Shown here: one piece after another, positions 7,717-17,387 of the stretch
Layout of the letters: each line of letters opens with the position of its first letter
Position numbering within the stretch: position 1 is the first letter of the stretch
Source of the DNA: Chloroflexota bacterium
Lineage (GTDB): Bacteria > Chloroflexota > Limnocylindria > Limnocylindrales > CSP1-4
NCBI GenBank assembly: GCA_025358525.1
Contig: JANYJI010000065.1
Location: 1 to 33,012 of the forward strand
Reading direction: 5' to 3'
DNA: 33,012 nucleotides
Made by a program: the position numbers and the translations under genes
The notes under the pieces: generated by a model
What the model was told of the DNA's origin: nothing
Database searches by the model: none
What the model saw: only the letters and a program-made list of their open reading frames with translations

Positions 7717-9423
7717 CTACTCCAGATAGTCCTTGAGCTTGCGAGAGCGGGATGGGTGGCGGAGTTTGCGCAGAGCCTTGGCCTCGATCTGCCGGATCCG
7801 CTCGCGGGTCACATTGAACTCCTTGCCCACTTCCTCGAGGGTGCGGGCTCGGCCGTCTTCCAACCCAAAGCGAAGCTGCAGAACCCTGCGCTCGCGACCA
7901 GTGAGCGAGTCCAGGACCGCCTCCACCTGCTCCTTGAGAAGCTGGTGAGACGCGGCTTCGGCCGGGGCCAGGGCGCCCCGGTCCTCGATGAAATCGCCCA
8001 GGTGGCTGTCCTCTTCCTCGCCGATCGGGGTCTCGAGGGACACGGGCTCCTGGCTGACTTTGATGATCTCGCGGACCTTGTCGGGTGTGACCACCTGCTC
8101 CTGGCCCTTGGACATCGCCTCGGCGATCTCGTCGACCGTCGGTTCGCGGCCCAACTCCTGGAGCAAAGTGCGCGAGACCCGGATCAGGCGGTTGATCGTC
8201 TCAACCATGTGGACCGGAATGCGGATCGTGCGGGCCTGGTCGGCTATAGCGCGCGTGATCGCCTGGCGGATCCACCACGTCGCGTACGTGCTGAACTTGT
8301 AGCCCTTCTCGTAGTCGAACTTCTCGACCGCCCGGATCAGGCCGATGTTGCCCTCCTGAATCAGGTCCAGGAAGCTCATGCCCCGGCCGATGTACTTCTT
8401 CGCGATCGAGACGACAAGTCGGAGGTTGGCCGAGGTCAGCTGCTCGCGCGCGTCGCGGCCGATCCGTACCAGCTCGCCACGCCGATGGGCGAGTTTGGTG
8501 TTGAGCGGAACTTCCGGATCGTGGCCGAGACGCTTGAGCAGGTCGGCGTCGTGGCCGCTGTCCATCCAGCGCTGCAGGGCCGGGTAGGCTACAGCGTCGC
8601 GAGTCCAGTCGTAGATGGCCCGCAGGCCGACGTTGTCGCGCGAGTCCAGATCGCCGTTATGGACCGCGAGGTAGGCCCAATCGAGCATGGAGATGAACGA
8701 CTCCGCGGTGAGCGAGTCGTTGTAGGCCTGGACCAGGTGGCGGCCTTCCTTGAGCAGCTCCTTGGTGCCGTCGGTCGTGGCTTCCTTGCCGGCCTTGATC
8801 AGGTGGAAGTCGGCCGTCGGGACGAGAAGGTCGGCCGCGTCGGGCGCTGAAACCGCGTCGCCGACCATCTTCCTGGCTTCCGGGCCGAAGGGCAGTCTGT
8901 GTTGAGGCTTGATGGTGCGGGTCTTGCGCTCCGTCTCGTGGTGGGTCCACTCATGGAGCGAAACCATGCCCTTCCAGGGCTCATCGACGAGCTGCTCTCC
9001 AAGCTCGATTGCCTTGGCCAGTACGACCTCTTCCTCGGCCGTCAGGAGGGCGACCTTGCCGATCTCCTTCAGGTACATCCGAACGGGGTCGTCGATCCCG
9101 ATCATGTCGGCCGAAAGAGCCTCAATCTCCTCCTGGGTCGGCTCGTCAATAGACCCGGCGTCGATCTTGACCGGGACCTCGCCGGCCGCGCGTGGCTCGG
9201 CCAGGGCGTCCTCTTCGACGACCTCCACTCCGAGCTCGGCCGAGTCCTCGTCATTGCCCTCAGGCGGGACGACCTCGTCCTCATCGAGCTCGTCGTCCTC
9301 GAGCGAGTCCTCGCCGCGGCGGGTGTGCACGCCCGCAAGCTTTGCCTCCTCCAGATCGGCCTTGCGTCGGCCGCCGCCGGAAAGGGCAACCTCAACGAGT
9401 TGCTTGTCGTGTGGATCGGTCAT
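7717..9423 (-). CDS. rpoD: Primary RNA polymerase sigma factor
   Basis: 568 aa; [154 protein letters not shown]. Confidence 0.98.
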   Translation of the reverse strand: MTDPHDKQLVEVALSGGGRRKADLEEAKLAGVHTRRGEDSLEDDELDEDEVVPPEGNDEDSAELGVEVVEEDALAEPRAAGEVPVKIDAGSIDEPTQEEIEALSADMIGIDDPVRMYLKEIGKVALLTAEEEVVLAKAIELGEQLVDEPWKGMVSLHEWTHHETERKTRTIKPQHRLPFGPEARKMVGDAVSAPDAADLLVPTADFHLIKAGKEATTDGTKELLKEGRHLVQAYNDSLTAESFISMLDWAYLAVHNGDLDSRDNVGLRAIYDWTRDAVAYPALQRWMDSGHDADLLKRLGHDPEVPLNTKLAHRRGELVRIGRDAREQLTSANLRLVVSIAKKYIGRGMSFLDLIQEGNIGLIRAVEKFDYEKGYKFSTYATWWIRQAITRAIADQARTIRIPVHMVETINRLIRVSRTLLQELGREPTVDEIAEAMSKGQEQVVTPDKVREIIKVSQEPVSLETPIGEEEDSHLGDFIEDRGALAPAEAASHQLLKEQVEAVLDSLTGRERRVLQLRFGLEDGRARTLEEVGKEFNVTRERIRQIEAKALRKLRHPSRSRKLKDYLE

Positions 9424-11441
9424 CGGTGTCCTCCAGCGGAAGCCAGGAGGCTCGTGTCCTGCCGACGTCGGTCGAGCGAACGGCGAGCCTCATTCAGATT
9501 GCGTTGCGTTTCCAGGAGTCGAGCTTCGGCCTGCGCATCCGAGGCGGCGTGAGCCTCCACGATCTCGCCGGCGTTGAAACGTATTTCGTCTTCGAGCCTG
9601 TCCGCCTCGAGAGCGAGCAGACATTGGTCCACACCAATAGAGACGCGTGCGGCGGCAAGTTCGTTCGGATCCGGGCCACGTTCCGCGTACAAAGCGATAG
9701 CCAGGCCATGTAGCTCCGGCGGCAGCGCCTCCAGGAAGCGGCCCCGTTCGAAATTGCCGGACCCGCCGGCCTCGCGGTCGCGCTCGCGGTCGGCGACCAT
9801 CGCCGCCAGCAACTCCCGCGCCGGGGTGCTGGGCAGGTTAGCCCTCTGGGCCCGCATCGTGTCCGCCACGCGTTCCTGCTGCTCCGGGACGAGGAGGAGG
9901 AGCCGCAGCAGCTTGCGCTCGTCGAGCGATACGGCCTTCAGCTCCGCCTTGGTGTCGATAGTGTCCGGGGCCGACATGACGGCCTCTGCGGTGAAACGCC
10001 CGGACGAGGTAGTGCCGCCTCCTCCGGCCCAGCCGGGACGGGCCGGCAAATTGGGCGCCCGAATAGCCTCGAGAAGGACGCGCTCCTCCACTCCGGTTCG
10101 GCGGGCCAGCACCTGCAGGTAGCTGTCGCGGACCACCGGATCGCGGATCTCGCGCAGCAGTGGCACCAGGGCCCCGACCGCGTGGCGCTTGCCCTCGGGA
10201 GTGCGGACGTCGTAAGCCGTGGCGTAGTAGTCGATCAGGAATTCGACGATCGGCTGAGCCGTTCGGATCGACTCCCGCCAGAGGTCGGGCGTGTCGCGGA
10301 TCACCTCGTCGGGGTCCTTGCCTTCCGGCAGGCGAGCCACCCTGACGCGCGTGATTTCAACGCCGGTGTCCTCGGCCGCGAGCGATCCGATGAGATGGAA
10401 CAACTCTGCGCCACCGATAGACCCCGCATGCTGGCCGGCCGGATCGACGTCGTAAGCGAGGACGATCTCGCGGGCGTAGCGGGCGATCAACGCCACCTGG
10501 GCTGGCGTCAGCGCGGTGCCGAGGCTGGCGACCACGTTGCCGAAGCCGGCCTGGTGGGCCATCAGCGCATCGGTGTAACCCTCGACCAAGACGGCCTGGT
10601 CCAGGCGGCGCATCTCGGCGCGGGCCCGCTCGATGAGGTATAGCGTGCGGCTCTTGTCGAAGAGCGCCGTCGCTGGAGAGTTGAGGTATTTGGGGGCGTG
10701 GCCATCCGTGGCCGGGCCAGCCATGGTGGCGCCAGCCGGGGCCATGCCCGAGCCTGCGGCGCCCATCGCGCCCGTTGCGGCGGCGCCCGGCAGGATCCGT
10801 CCACCCAGTCCCACCGCCGCCCCGGTCACGTCGCGTATCGGGAAGATGACGCGGCTTCGGAACTTGTCGTAGGCGCCTCGCCCGCCCTGGCGCTGGCTCG
10901 TCAGGCCCACTTCCGCCAGCTCCGCCTCCGCCACGTTGCGGCGGCTCTGGAGCATCTTGATCATCTGGTCCCAGCCGTCCGGCGCCCAGCCGAGTTGGAA
11001 CTTCTCGATCGTTTCGTCCGTGAAGCCTCGACCGTGCAGGTATTCGAGCGCCGCCGCGCCCGTCTTCGAAGACGTCAGGACGACGTGGTAGAAGGCGACC
11101 GCCTGCTCGAGCACCTCGCGCTGGCGAGCCTTGCGGGCGTCTTCGCGACTCGTCCGCTCGTCGATCTCGATGCCGGCCTTCGCCGCCAGTCGCTTGAGGG
11201 CCTCAGGGAAGGTCAGTGACTCGCGGCGCATCACGAAGCTGAAGATGTCGCCGCCCTCACCGCAGCCAAAGCAGTGCCAGCTCTCGCGCGCCGGGGTCAC
11301 GACGAAGCTGGGCGTCTTCTCCCCGTGAAATGGGCACAGGCCCTTCAGGGTGGTTCCCGCCTTGCGCAGCTGCACGGCCTCGCCGACGACATCGACGATC
11401 GACAGCTTGCTCTTCACTTCGGCGGCAACGCCTACTGCCAA
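9420..11441 (-). CDS. dnaG: DNA primase
   Basis: 673 aa; CHC2 zinc motif [50 protein letters not shown] and DVDPAG; TTG start with AGGAG; 4-nt overlap with rpoD. Confidence 0.97.
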   Translation of the reverse strand: MAVGVAAEVKSKLSIVDVVGEAVQLRKAGTTLKGLCPFHGEKTPSFVVTPARESWHCFGCGEGGDIFSFVMRRESLTFPEALKRLAAKAGIEIDERTSREDARKARQREVLEQAVAFYHVVLTSSKTGAAALEYLHGRGFTDETIEKFQLGWAPDGWDQMIKMLQSRRNVAEAELAEVGLTSQRQGGRGAYDKFRSRVIFPIRDVTGAAVGLGGRILPGAAATGAMGAAGSGMAPAGATMAGPATDGHAPKYLNSPATALFDKSRTLYLIERARAEMRRLDQAVLVEGYTDALMAHQAGFGNVVASLGTALTPAQVALIARYAREIVLAYDVDPAGQHAGSIGGAELFHLIGSLAAEDTGVEITRVRVARLPEGKDPDEVIRDTPDLWRESIRTAQPIVEFLIDYYATAYDVRTPEGKRHAVGALVPLLREIRDPVVRDSYLQVLARRTGVEERVLLEAIRAPNLPARPGWAGGGGTTSSGRFTAEAVMSAPDTIDTKAELKAVSLDERKLLRLLLLVPEQQERVADTMRAQRANLPSTPARELLAAMVADRERDREAGGSGNFERGRFLEALPPELHGLAIALYAERGPDPNELAAARVSIGVDQCLLALEADRLEDEIRFNAGEIVEAHAASDAQAEARLLETQRNLNEARRSLDRRRQDTSLLASAGGHR

Positions 11442-11454
11442 TACAGTTCTCCTA

Positions 11455-11479
11455 AAGGCAGAGCCTCTCGCTCTGCCTT
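11455..11479 (-). promoter_or_regulatory. Strong hairpin in the dnaG leader immediately upstream of its Shine-Dalgarno
   Basis: AAGGCAGAGC-CTCTC-GCTCTGCCTT: perfect 10-bp stem, 5-nt loop, adjoining AGGAG of the dnaG RBS. Confidence 0.6.
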
Positions 11480-11639
11480 CATATCAGACGATTAAGGTGG
11501 CCGAGAGGTTCGGCGTTCGCTGGCACTGGCGTTCGATCAAGCCGACCCGACAGCCCAACGGAGACTCACCAAGCCCACCACCCTGCCCGACCGCCCGATC
11601 CCCCAACCTTCCGCACCGGATGACCCTGACATGATTAGG

Positions 11640-11662
11640 GGCCTGTCAAGTCTTGACAGGCC
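11640..11662. promoter_or_regulatory. 23-bp perfect dyad GGCCTGTCAAG-T-CTTGACAGGCC
   Basis: 11-bp arms about a single T, in the dnaG-cfa intergenic region. Confidence 0.6.
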
Positions 11663-11697
11663 GCGCTGGCGTGATTCTTACACCATTCCGCCGCGTT

Positions 11698-11728
11698 CGT
11701 ATACCCCCGGGGGGTATTGACATGTCAA
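11698..11728 (-). promoter_or_regulatory. Candidate minus-strand promoter (TTGACA ... TATACG) containing a CsoR/CstR/RcnR-like dyad ATACCCCCGGGGGGTAT
   Basis: Dyad at 11701..11717; minus-strand TTGACA at 11728..11723 and TATACG at 11703..11698 with a 19-nt spacer; TTGACATGTCAA palindrome 11717..11728. Confidence 0.45.
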
Positions 11729-11819
11729 GTGGGTCGGGCCGGTCTGTGTTACCAACCGGGCGGCCCCCTTCGAGCTGGATCTTCACCTGCTTGGGGACTT
11801 TGGCGCCTCGGTCAAGGAC

Positions 11820-13037
11820 CTATCGCCGGTCGAGGCCGCGGCCCTTCTCGAAGACGATCTGAAGGACCTGACACGTGCCCGTCCTAAAGCCCGCCTCGCT
11901 GATGGCTAGGTAGTAATCCCACGTGCGCATGAACCGCTCGTCGAAGCCCATCGCCCGGACTGCGGCCGCCTGCGTAAGAAAACGCGTCCGCCAGAGACTG
12001 AGCGTGCGCGCGTAGTCGAGGGCGACGTCCGTGACGCGCGTGACCAGCAGTTGCGTGCCGTGCGTCGAGCGTTCGATGACGGCCAGAGACGGCAGCAGGC
12101 CGCCCGGGAAGATATAGCGCTGGATCCAATTGACGCCGCGGCGCTGCGGCTCGTAGGCCACGTCCGGGTAAGTGATCGACTGCAGACTCAGCCGTCCGCC
12201 CGGAGCCAACCCCCCCTCGCAGACCTCGAAGAAGGTTCCGAAGAATTCGGCGCCGACGGCCTCAAGCATCTCGATCGAGACGATCGCGTCGTAGGTGCCG
12301 GCGACCTCCCGATAATCGAGAAGCTGGACGTCGACGAGGCGATCGAGGCCGGCCGACCGAATGCGCTCGCGGGCAAGCTCCGCCTGGGACGGCGAAATCG
12401 TGATCGAGGTCACGCGACAGCCGATCTCGGCGGCGGCGTACATGGCGAAACCACCCCAGCCGGTGCCGATCTCAAGGACGTGCTGGCCCTTCGTCAGGCC
12501 AGCGCCCTCGGCGATGAGCCGGTATTTGTTGCGCTGGGCGTCGGCCAAGGTTTGGTCCGGCGATTCGAACACGGCCGAGGAGTACGTCATGGTTTCGTCA
12601 AGGAATAGGCGGTAGAAATCGTTGCCCAGGTCGTAGTGGGCGGCGATGTTCTTCTTCGCCTGCGAGCGCGTGTTCCGCCTGGCTCGATGGGCCAGCGTCC
12701 GACCGAATTGGGCCGGCAGCCGCCACCAGCCGGTAGCCAGCGCCAGCGAATGGCGGTTCAGGAGCCCCAGTTCGATCAGGCCGACGAGATCCGGGCTGGA
12801 CCACCAGCCCTCCATGTAGGCCTCGCCCATGCCGGTCTCGCCGTGGAGCAGAATCTTCACCAGGGCGAGCCGGTCGTGGATATGGATCTCGCCCCGGCGC
12901 TCCGCCGCGGGGTCGCCGAAGGTGCGCCGCGAGCCTGCCGGCAGGACCACGTCCAGGCGGCCAACTCGGATCCGCTTCGCGGCCGCAAAGCCGATGCGCA
13001 TGGCGAGCCGGGCCAGGACCGGATCGAAAACGCTCAT
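11820..13037 (-). CDS. Cyclopropane-fatty-acyl-phospholipid synthase-family SAM methyltransferase
   Basis: NIAAHYDLGNDFYRLFLDETMTYSSAVFESPDQTLADAQRNKYRLIAEGAGLTKGQHVLEIGTGWGGFAMYAA; SIEMLEAVG; YIFPGGLLPS. Confidence 0.93.
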   Translation of the reverse strand: MSVFDPVLARLAMRIGFAAAKRIRVGRLDVVLPAGSRRTFGDPAAERRGEIHIHDRLALVKILLHGETGMGEAYMEGWWSSPDLVGLIELGLLNRHSLALATGWWRLPAQFGRTLAHRARRNTRSQAKKNIAAHYDLGNDFYRLFLDETMTYSSAVFESPDQTLADAQRNKYRLIAEGAGLTKGQHVLEIGTGWGGFAMYAAAEIGCRVTSITISPSQAELARERIRSAGLDRLVDVQLLDYREVAGTYDAIVSIEMLEAVGAEFFGTFFEVCEGGLAPGGRLSLQSITYPDVAYEPQRRGVNWIQRYIFPGGLLPSLAVIERSTHGTQLLVTRVTDVALDYARTLSLWRTRFLTQAAAVRAMGFDERFMRTWDYYLAISEAGFRTGTCQVLQIVFEKGRGLDRR

Positions 13038-13810
13038 CGCGCCGCTCCATCACCCGCCCGGGGCGTGGCCTTGGCCGTGGCTTCGCCGCGACGGTGGAAG
13101 CGAGCGCCTCGCCGCCACAGCTGCAGGGCGTGCCAGTGGATCATGGCGATCGTCTTCAGCGTCACGAAGGGATAGCGGGTCAGCATCCTCGCAACCGTCC
13201 GGTCGGTCAGTTGAAGTCGGCGCAGGACCAGGCTGGTGTTGAGCAGAAGCTCGCCCTCCTCGCTCATGTCGAGCGCGATGCGCAGGCTGGCGGGGTTGTC
13301 CTTGACCCTGAGCACGTACCGCCCCTCCGCCCCGATGAAGGGCGAGACGTAGAACCCTTTGTCCATCGACGCGATGTAGGTGCCGCTGTCCCGCTCCGGC
13401 CGGAGCGTGTAGAGGTGACGCTCGCCGTGGGTGTTGTGGACCTCCACGATGACGATCTGGAGCTGACCCGAGCGATCCCGGCAGAGGTAGAAGCTGGCCG
13501 GGTTGAAGACGTAGCCGAAGACGCGCAGGTTGGTCACGAGCGTCAGGCGCCAGCCATCGGGATCGACACCCTGGTCGCGCAGGTGAGCCCGGATCTCCGC
13601 GGCAACGTCGGTCGCGGGCGAGTCGAGGTGGTCCCCGTCGCGAAAACTCAGGACGTTCGGTCGATTTCGACTAACCAGCCGAAGCTTCCCGACCACCTCG
13701 TCCAGCTCGCCCAGGTCGAGGGCGAAGTAGTAGACGTCGTGATCGAGTGTGTACACGAAAGGACGCGCCCGGCGATGCCGAACTTTCCCCTCTAGGAGGT
13801 GCGACCTCAT
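13034..13810 (-). CDS. DUF1365 domain-containing protein
   Basis: [36 protein letters not shown] ... [14 protein letters not shown] ... [14 protein letters not shown] ... KGFYVSPF; start trimmed to ATG after AGGAGG; ATGA overlap with upstream gene. Confidence 0.88.
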   Translation of the reverse strand: MRSHLLEGKVRHRRARPFVYTLDHDVYYFALDLGELDEVVGKLRLVSRNRPNVLSFRDGDHLDSPATDVAAEIRAHLRDQGVDPDGWRLTLVTNLRVFGYVFNPASFYLCRDRSGQLQIVIVEVHNTHGERHLYTLRPERDSGTYIASMDKGFYVSPFIGAEGRYVLRVKDNPASLRIALDMSEEGELLLNTSLVLRRLQLTDRTVARMLTRYPFVTLKTIAMIHWHALQLWRRGARFHRRGEATAKATPRAGDGAAR

Positions 13811-15108
13811 CCGGCGCCGACCTTCGACGCGGCCGCCCCAGCGCCTGTTCGGGCGGCCACCGCCGAAACCATTTCCGCTGCCAGGAAGCCAGAGCGGCAG
13901 CCATCCTCGTGGAAGCCGTAGCCGAGGTGGGCCCCGGCATAGAAGGTATTGCGCCACCCCTGGAGCGCGCCGATCGCCTGCTGCGCGGCCAGTGTCCGGA
14001 AGGTGTATCGGGGATGGCTCATCTCGCGCGCCACCATGACCTTCTCGGTGCGGACGCGGTCGCCGCAGTTCAGGGAGACGCAGTACTCCTCGGGCCCGCC
14101 GAGCGACTGCAGGCGATTCATGTAGTACGTCATCGTCAACTCTTCGCCGGGCTGGCCGCAGCTGGGCAGATCCACATTCCAGGAGGCCCAGGCGCGCGGC
14201 CTCTTTGGCAGAAGGGCTTTGTCAGTGTGGAGCACCACCTGGTTCCGCGAATAGTCGATGCCGCCAAGGGCGGCTCGCTCGGCCTGGTCTGAGTCCGCGA
14301 GGAACGTCAACGCATCGTCGCAATGGGTCGCGATGACGACTGCGTCGAAATACTCCGCAACCCCGTCCCGGGTAAGGACGGTAACGCCCTCGTCGTCGCG
14401 CGTGACGGCCACGACCGGGCTCCCGGACCGCACCCCATCGGCGGGCAGCGACGCGACGATCCGCTTGACGTACTCCATCGACCCGCCGCGGAGAACTCGC
14501 CATTGGATCCTATCGCGTAGACCGATAAGCCCGTGGTTGTCCAGGAAGTGGAGCAGGTAGTCGACCGGGAAATCGAGGATCTTGTCCGGCCCGGTGGACC
14601 ACACGGCGGCGGTCAGCGGGATGAGGAAGTGGCGCCGGAAGCCCCGCCCATAGTGCCGCTCGTCGAGATACTCACCCAGCGTCGTGTCGGAGCGGACGCC
14701 GCCATCCAGCCTGCGGCGAGCGTCGCGGTAGAACAGGACGATGTCGACGAGCATCCGCCAGTGCGACGGCCGAAGCAGGGCCGAGCGCTGGGCGAAGACG
14801 CCGCCGACACCCTTCAGGCTGAACTCGAGGCCGCATGAATGGCAAATGGAACTTAGCGACATCTCGCTCGGCTGCGTCTCAACGCCAAGCTCTCTGAGCA
14901 TGCGCACAAAGATCGGGTACGTCTTCTCGTTGTAGACGATGAACCCCGTGTCGACGGGGATGCGCCCACCGGGCGTCTCGACGGGGACGGTCTTGACGTG
15001 CCCGCCTACGACCGGCTCGCCTTCGAAGAGCCGGACCTGATGCTTGCGGTTCAGGTAGTAGGCCGCCGTCAGGCCGCTAACTCCCGCTCCAACCACAGCG
15101 ACCTTCAT
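13807..15108 (-). CDS. NAD(P)/FAD-dependent amine-oxidase-family protein
   Basis: [41 protein letters not shown] dinucleotide-binding motif; [16 protein letters not shown]-terminal [31 protein letters not shown]. Confidence 0.9.
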   Translation of the reverse strand: MKVAVVGAGVSGLTAAYYLNRKHQVRLFEGEPVVGGHVKTVPVETPGGRIPVDTGFIVYNEKTYPIFVRMLRELGVETQPSEMSLSSICHSCGLEFSLKGVGGVFAQRSALLRPSHWRMLVDIVLFYRDARRRLDGGVRSDTTLGEYLDERHYGRGFRRHFLIPLTAAVWSTGPDKILDFPVDYLLHFLDNHGLIGLRDRIQWRVLRGGSMEYVKRIVASLPADGVRSGSPVVAVTRDDEGVTVLTRDGVAEYFDAVVIATHCDDALTFLADSDQAERAALGGIDYSRNQVVLHTDKALLPKRPRAWASWNVDLPSCGQPGEELTMTYYMNRLQSLGGPEEYCVSLNCGDRVRTEKVMVAREMSHPRYTFRTLAAQQAIGALQGWRNTFYAGAHLGYGFHEDGCRSGFLAAEMVSAVAARTGAGAAASKVGAG

Positions 15109-15156
15109 GGGCAGCGATATGCCGGGCCGCCCCGAATCATTGCCATGGCCAAGATC

Positions 15157-15600
15157 TTACGCATGCGCCCGCCGATCCAACTCTCGCTGCATACCGTCGA
15201 GCGCGTTCCGAGCGAGCTTCGCGAAGGCCCGCCCGAGGAGCGGCTGAATCAGTTGCATCCAGCCACGCAGACGGATATCGGCCGTGTAATCGATCGTCGT
15301 ACCATTCGCGGCCGCCGCGAAACGAATGTCATCGACTGCCGAGACACTGGAACTCTCGCCCATGAGAACGACTCGATTCGGCGGCTCGAAGACGGTGATG
15401 CGGTACTCCATGGGGGCGACGCGGCCGCCGAGCCGCACCCCAAGCTGGAAACGGGAGCCGACGCCGAGTGTCCCCGGGTCGAGGCGCTCCGATGTCGCGA
15501 CGCCGGGGTCCCAGACGCTGGCGTTCTCAAAGTCGGCGACAAAGGCGAACGCCGCGTCGATCGGCAACGATGTCTCAATCTGTTCATGTAGCCTGGTCAT
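15157..15600 (-). CDS. SRPBCC/polyketide-cyclase-like protein
   Basis: MTRLHEQIETSLPIDAAFAFVADFENASVWDPGVATSERLDPGTLGVGSRFQL...MEYRITVFEPPNRVVLMGES: START-like pattern; internal start of ORF 15157..15978. Confidence 0.75.
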   Translation of the reverse strand: MTRLHEQIETSLPIDAAFAFVADFENASVWDPGVATSERLDPGTLGVGSRFQLGVRLGGRVAPMEYRITVFEPPNRVVLMGESSSVSAVDDIRFAAAANGTTIDYTADIRLRGWMQLIQPLLGRAFAKLARNALDGMQRELDRRAHA

Positions 15601-15693
15601 TTCTGGCTCCAAGACGGGTTCGGGATCATGATGGCGGTCGCAGCCGCAAACGGCCAAGCCAACCGGCCGCCGTTTCGCTCCGGAGGACTGGTC

Positions 15694-16719
15694 GTGAAGC
15701 TCAAGACGCTCGTGAAGACACTCGTGGACGACGCAATCGAAATCTCGGTCGTCGGCAGCTTCTCCAGACTGGGTATCGCTCTGCGCCGCACTCTGTTCGG
15801 CTGGACTCCCCCACCGCCAGACGCGCTGGCGGGCAAGACCGTCCTGGTCACGGGCCCGACATCCGGCCTGGGCAGGGCCGCGGCCGAAGCTCTCGCAGCG
15901 CTGGGGGCGCGAGTGGTTCTGGTCGGCAGGAGCCAGGAGCGGCTCGCCGCCGTGCACGATGCCCTGGTTTCGGCGCACGGTCAGGACCGCTTCCCCGTTG
16001 TGGTCGCGGACATGGGGTCGCTCGCCTCGGTGCGGGCGGCAGTGGCCTGGGTCCTCGAGACCGAGCCGCGCCTCGATGTCGTGATCGACAATGCAGGCAC
16101 CATTTATGCGGAGCGCATGGACGGGCCGGACGGGGTCGAGGCCACGCTTGCAATTCTGGTCGTCGCGCCGTTCGTCCTTATATCGGGGCTACTTCCGCTG
16201 CTCCGGCAAACCCCGGGATCTCGGGTGATCGCGGTGACTTCCGGCGGCATGTACAGCCAACGCCTCCACCTCGACGACATGCAGTGGGACTCCGAGCCGT
16301 TCTCGGGTTCGCGCGCCTACGCTCGGGCGAAGCGGGCGCAAACGGCGCTTATCCGCGAATGGGCGCGGCGAACCGCGTTGGAGCGCGGCACGGACGGCAG
16401 GGACGGCACGGGCGAAAGCCCGATCTTCAACGCGATGCACCCGGGCTGGGCCGACACTCCCGGCCTCGCGGAGACACTGCCCGGCTTCTACCGACTCATG
16501 CAACCTTTCCTGCGCACGCCCGAGCAGGGCGCCGACACCATCGTCTGGCTCGCCACCGACCCGGCCGCCAGCGAGGTGAGCGGCAAACTCTTCCTCGATC
16601 GAAGGCCGCGGCCCTTCGACCGGATCCCGTCAACGCGCCTCTCCCCCGCGGATCGCCGGCGCGTCTGGGAAACCGTGGTCCAGTTGTCCGGCGCGCCCGA
16701 TCCGGCCCCGGGGCGCTGA
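15694..16719 (+). CDS. SDR-family oxidoreductase
   Basis: LAGKTVLVTGPTSGLGRAAAEALAALGARVVLVGRSQERL; DNAGTIY; SGSRAYARAKRAQ (YxxxK); internal GTG at 15694 preferred because of GGAGGA SD (ORF opens at 15628). Confidence 0.87.
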   Translation: MKLKTLVKTLVDDAIEISVVGSFSRLGIALRRTLFGWTPPPPDALAGKTVLVTGPTSGLGRAAAEALAALGARVVLVGRSQERLAAVHDALVSAHGQDRFPVVVADMGSLASVRAAVAWVLETEPRLDVVIDNAGTIYAERMDGPDGVEATLAILVVAPFVLISGLLPLLRQTPGSRVIAVTSGGMYSQRLHLDDMQWDSEPFSGSRAYARAKRAQTALIREWARRTALERGTDGRDGTGESPIFNAMHPGWADTPGLAETLPGFYRLMQPFLRTPEQGADTIVWLATDPAASEVSGKLFLDRRPRPFDRIPSTRLSPADRRRVWETVVQLSGAPDPAPGR

Positions 16720-16824
16720 AGCAACCCTGTGTCGGGGCGACCTCCCACGGAGGTAGCGGAGGTGGTCGTGACGGGTCAACCGCGCTGGTCTCATGAGGAC
16801 CACGGGCGCACTCGATGCGAGCAG

Positions 16825-17244
16825 TTACAGGGCGCGAATTCGGTTGTTCTTGGGGTTGTGCTCCACCTCGGCCAGGCCCAGGGCCTCCAAAAGTGGCGGC
16901 AGATACATCCCGAACCGGCCACGAAGCCCCTTCTTGAGGCCGTACCAGCCACCGACCGGGTTCTCGGGCGAACGCGCCCAGGCTTCGACCGTGCCCTCGG
17001 CCGCGGGCTTCTGCTCATCGGCGCTGCCAAGCAGCATCCAGTCGCCGTGCCGCTGCAGCATTGCATGCAGGTCGTCGAAGCAGCGCAACTGGTAGCGCAG
17101 GACCGTGGTCCCGACCGTGCACACGAGCGCCGGCGGATCGGCCTCTTCGTCACGGTACATCTGATACTCCGATGTACCGCTCGGTGTCTTCAGCTGCCAC
17201 GGCGCTTCGCGCGTACCGAAGCCGTGAACGTCGGCTGCTGCCAT
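16825..17244 (-). CDS. Conserved hypothetical protein (possibly DUF6855-like)
   Basis: 139 aa ORF with coherent sequence WQLKTPSGTSEYQMYRDEEADPPALVCTVGTTVLRYQLRCFDDLHAMLQRHGDWMLLGSADEQKPAAEGTVEAWARSPENPVGGWYGLKKG; family name from memory only. Confidence 0.7.
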   Translation of the reverse strand: MAAADVHGFGTREAPWQLKTPSGTSEYQMYRDEEADPPALVCTVGTTVLRYQLRCFDDLHAMLQRHGDWMLLGSADEQKPAAEGTVEAWARSPENPVGGWYGLKKGLRGRFGMYLPPLLEALGLAEVEHNPKNNRIRAL

Positions 17245-17387
17245 CTTGCCTCCTAGTGTCGTAGGGGCGCCGTCCGTTCGCCCTCGGTCGGACGGCCGCC
17301 GAGGTGACCGTACAGGCTGGAGCCGTGGTGGCGCGCCCTGTGTGTTAGGCCGATCACGTGGCGGGACTGGCTCGACCTATGCGGACG

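Noticed and set aside
7129-8850. 573-aa + strand ORF antisense to rpoD
   Set aside because: High-GC antisense open frame; the opposite strand encodes an unmistakable RpoD.
11751-11909. Frame reading TNRAAPFELDLHLLGDFGASVKDLSPVEAAALLEDDLKDLTRARPKARLADG* next to the CsoR-like dyad
   Set aside because: Looks protein-like and is open back to 11721, but has no ATG/GTG/TTG start, and about half overlaps the cfa 3' end in antisense; at most a gene remnant.
15601-15693. TGATCC on the minus strand as a ChrR/RpoE-type -35 for the lipid operon
   Set aside because: Correctly spaced -10 would fall on the SRPBCC start codon; not convincing.
16740-16754. ACCTCC-CAC-GGAGGT hairpin after the SDR gene
   Set aside because: Stem too short to call a terminator with confidence.
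15468-16796. 442-aa + ORF overlapping the SDR in another frame
   Set aside because: SDR frame has TGxxxGxG and YxxxK motifs; this frame is Arg-rich shadow sequence.
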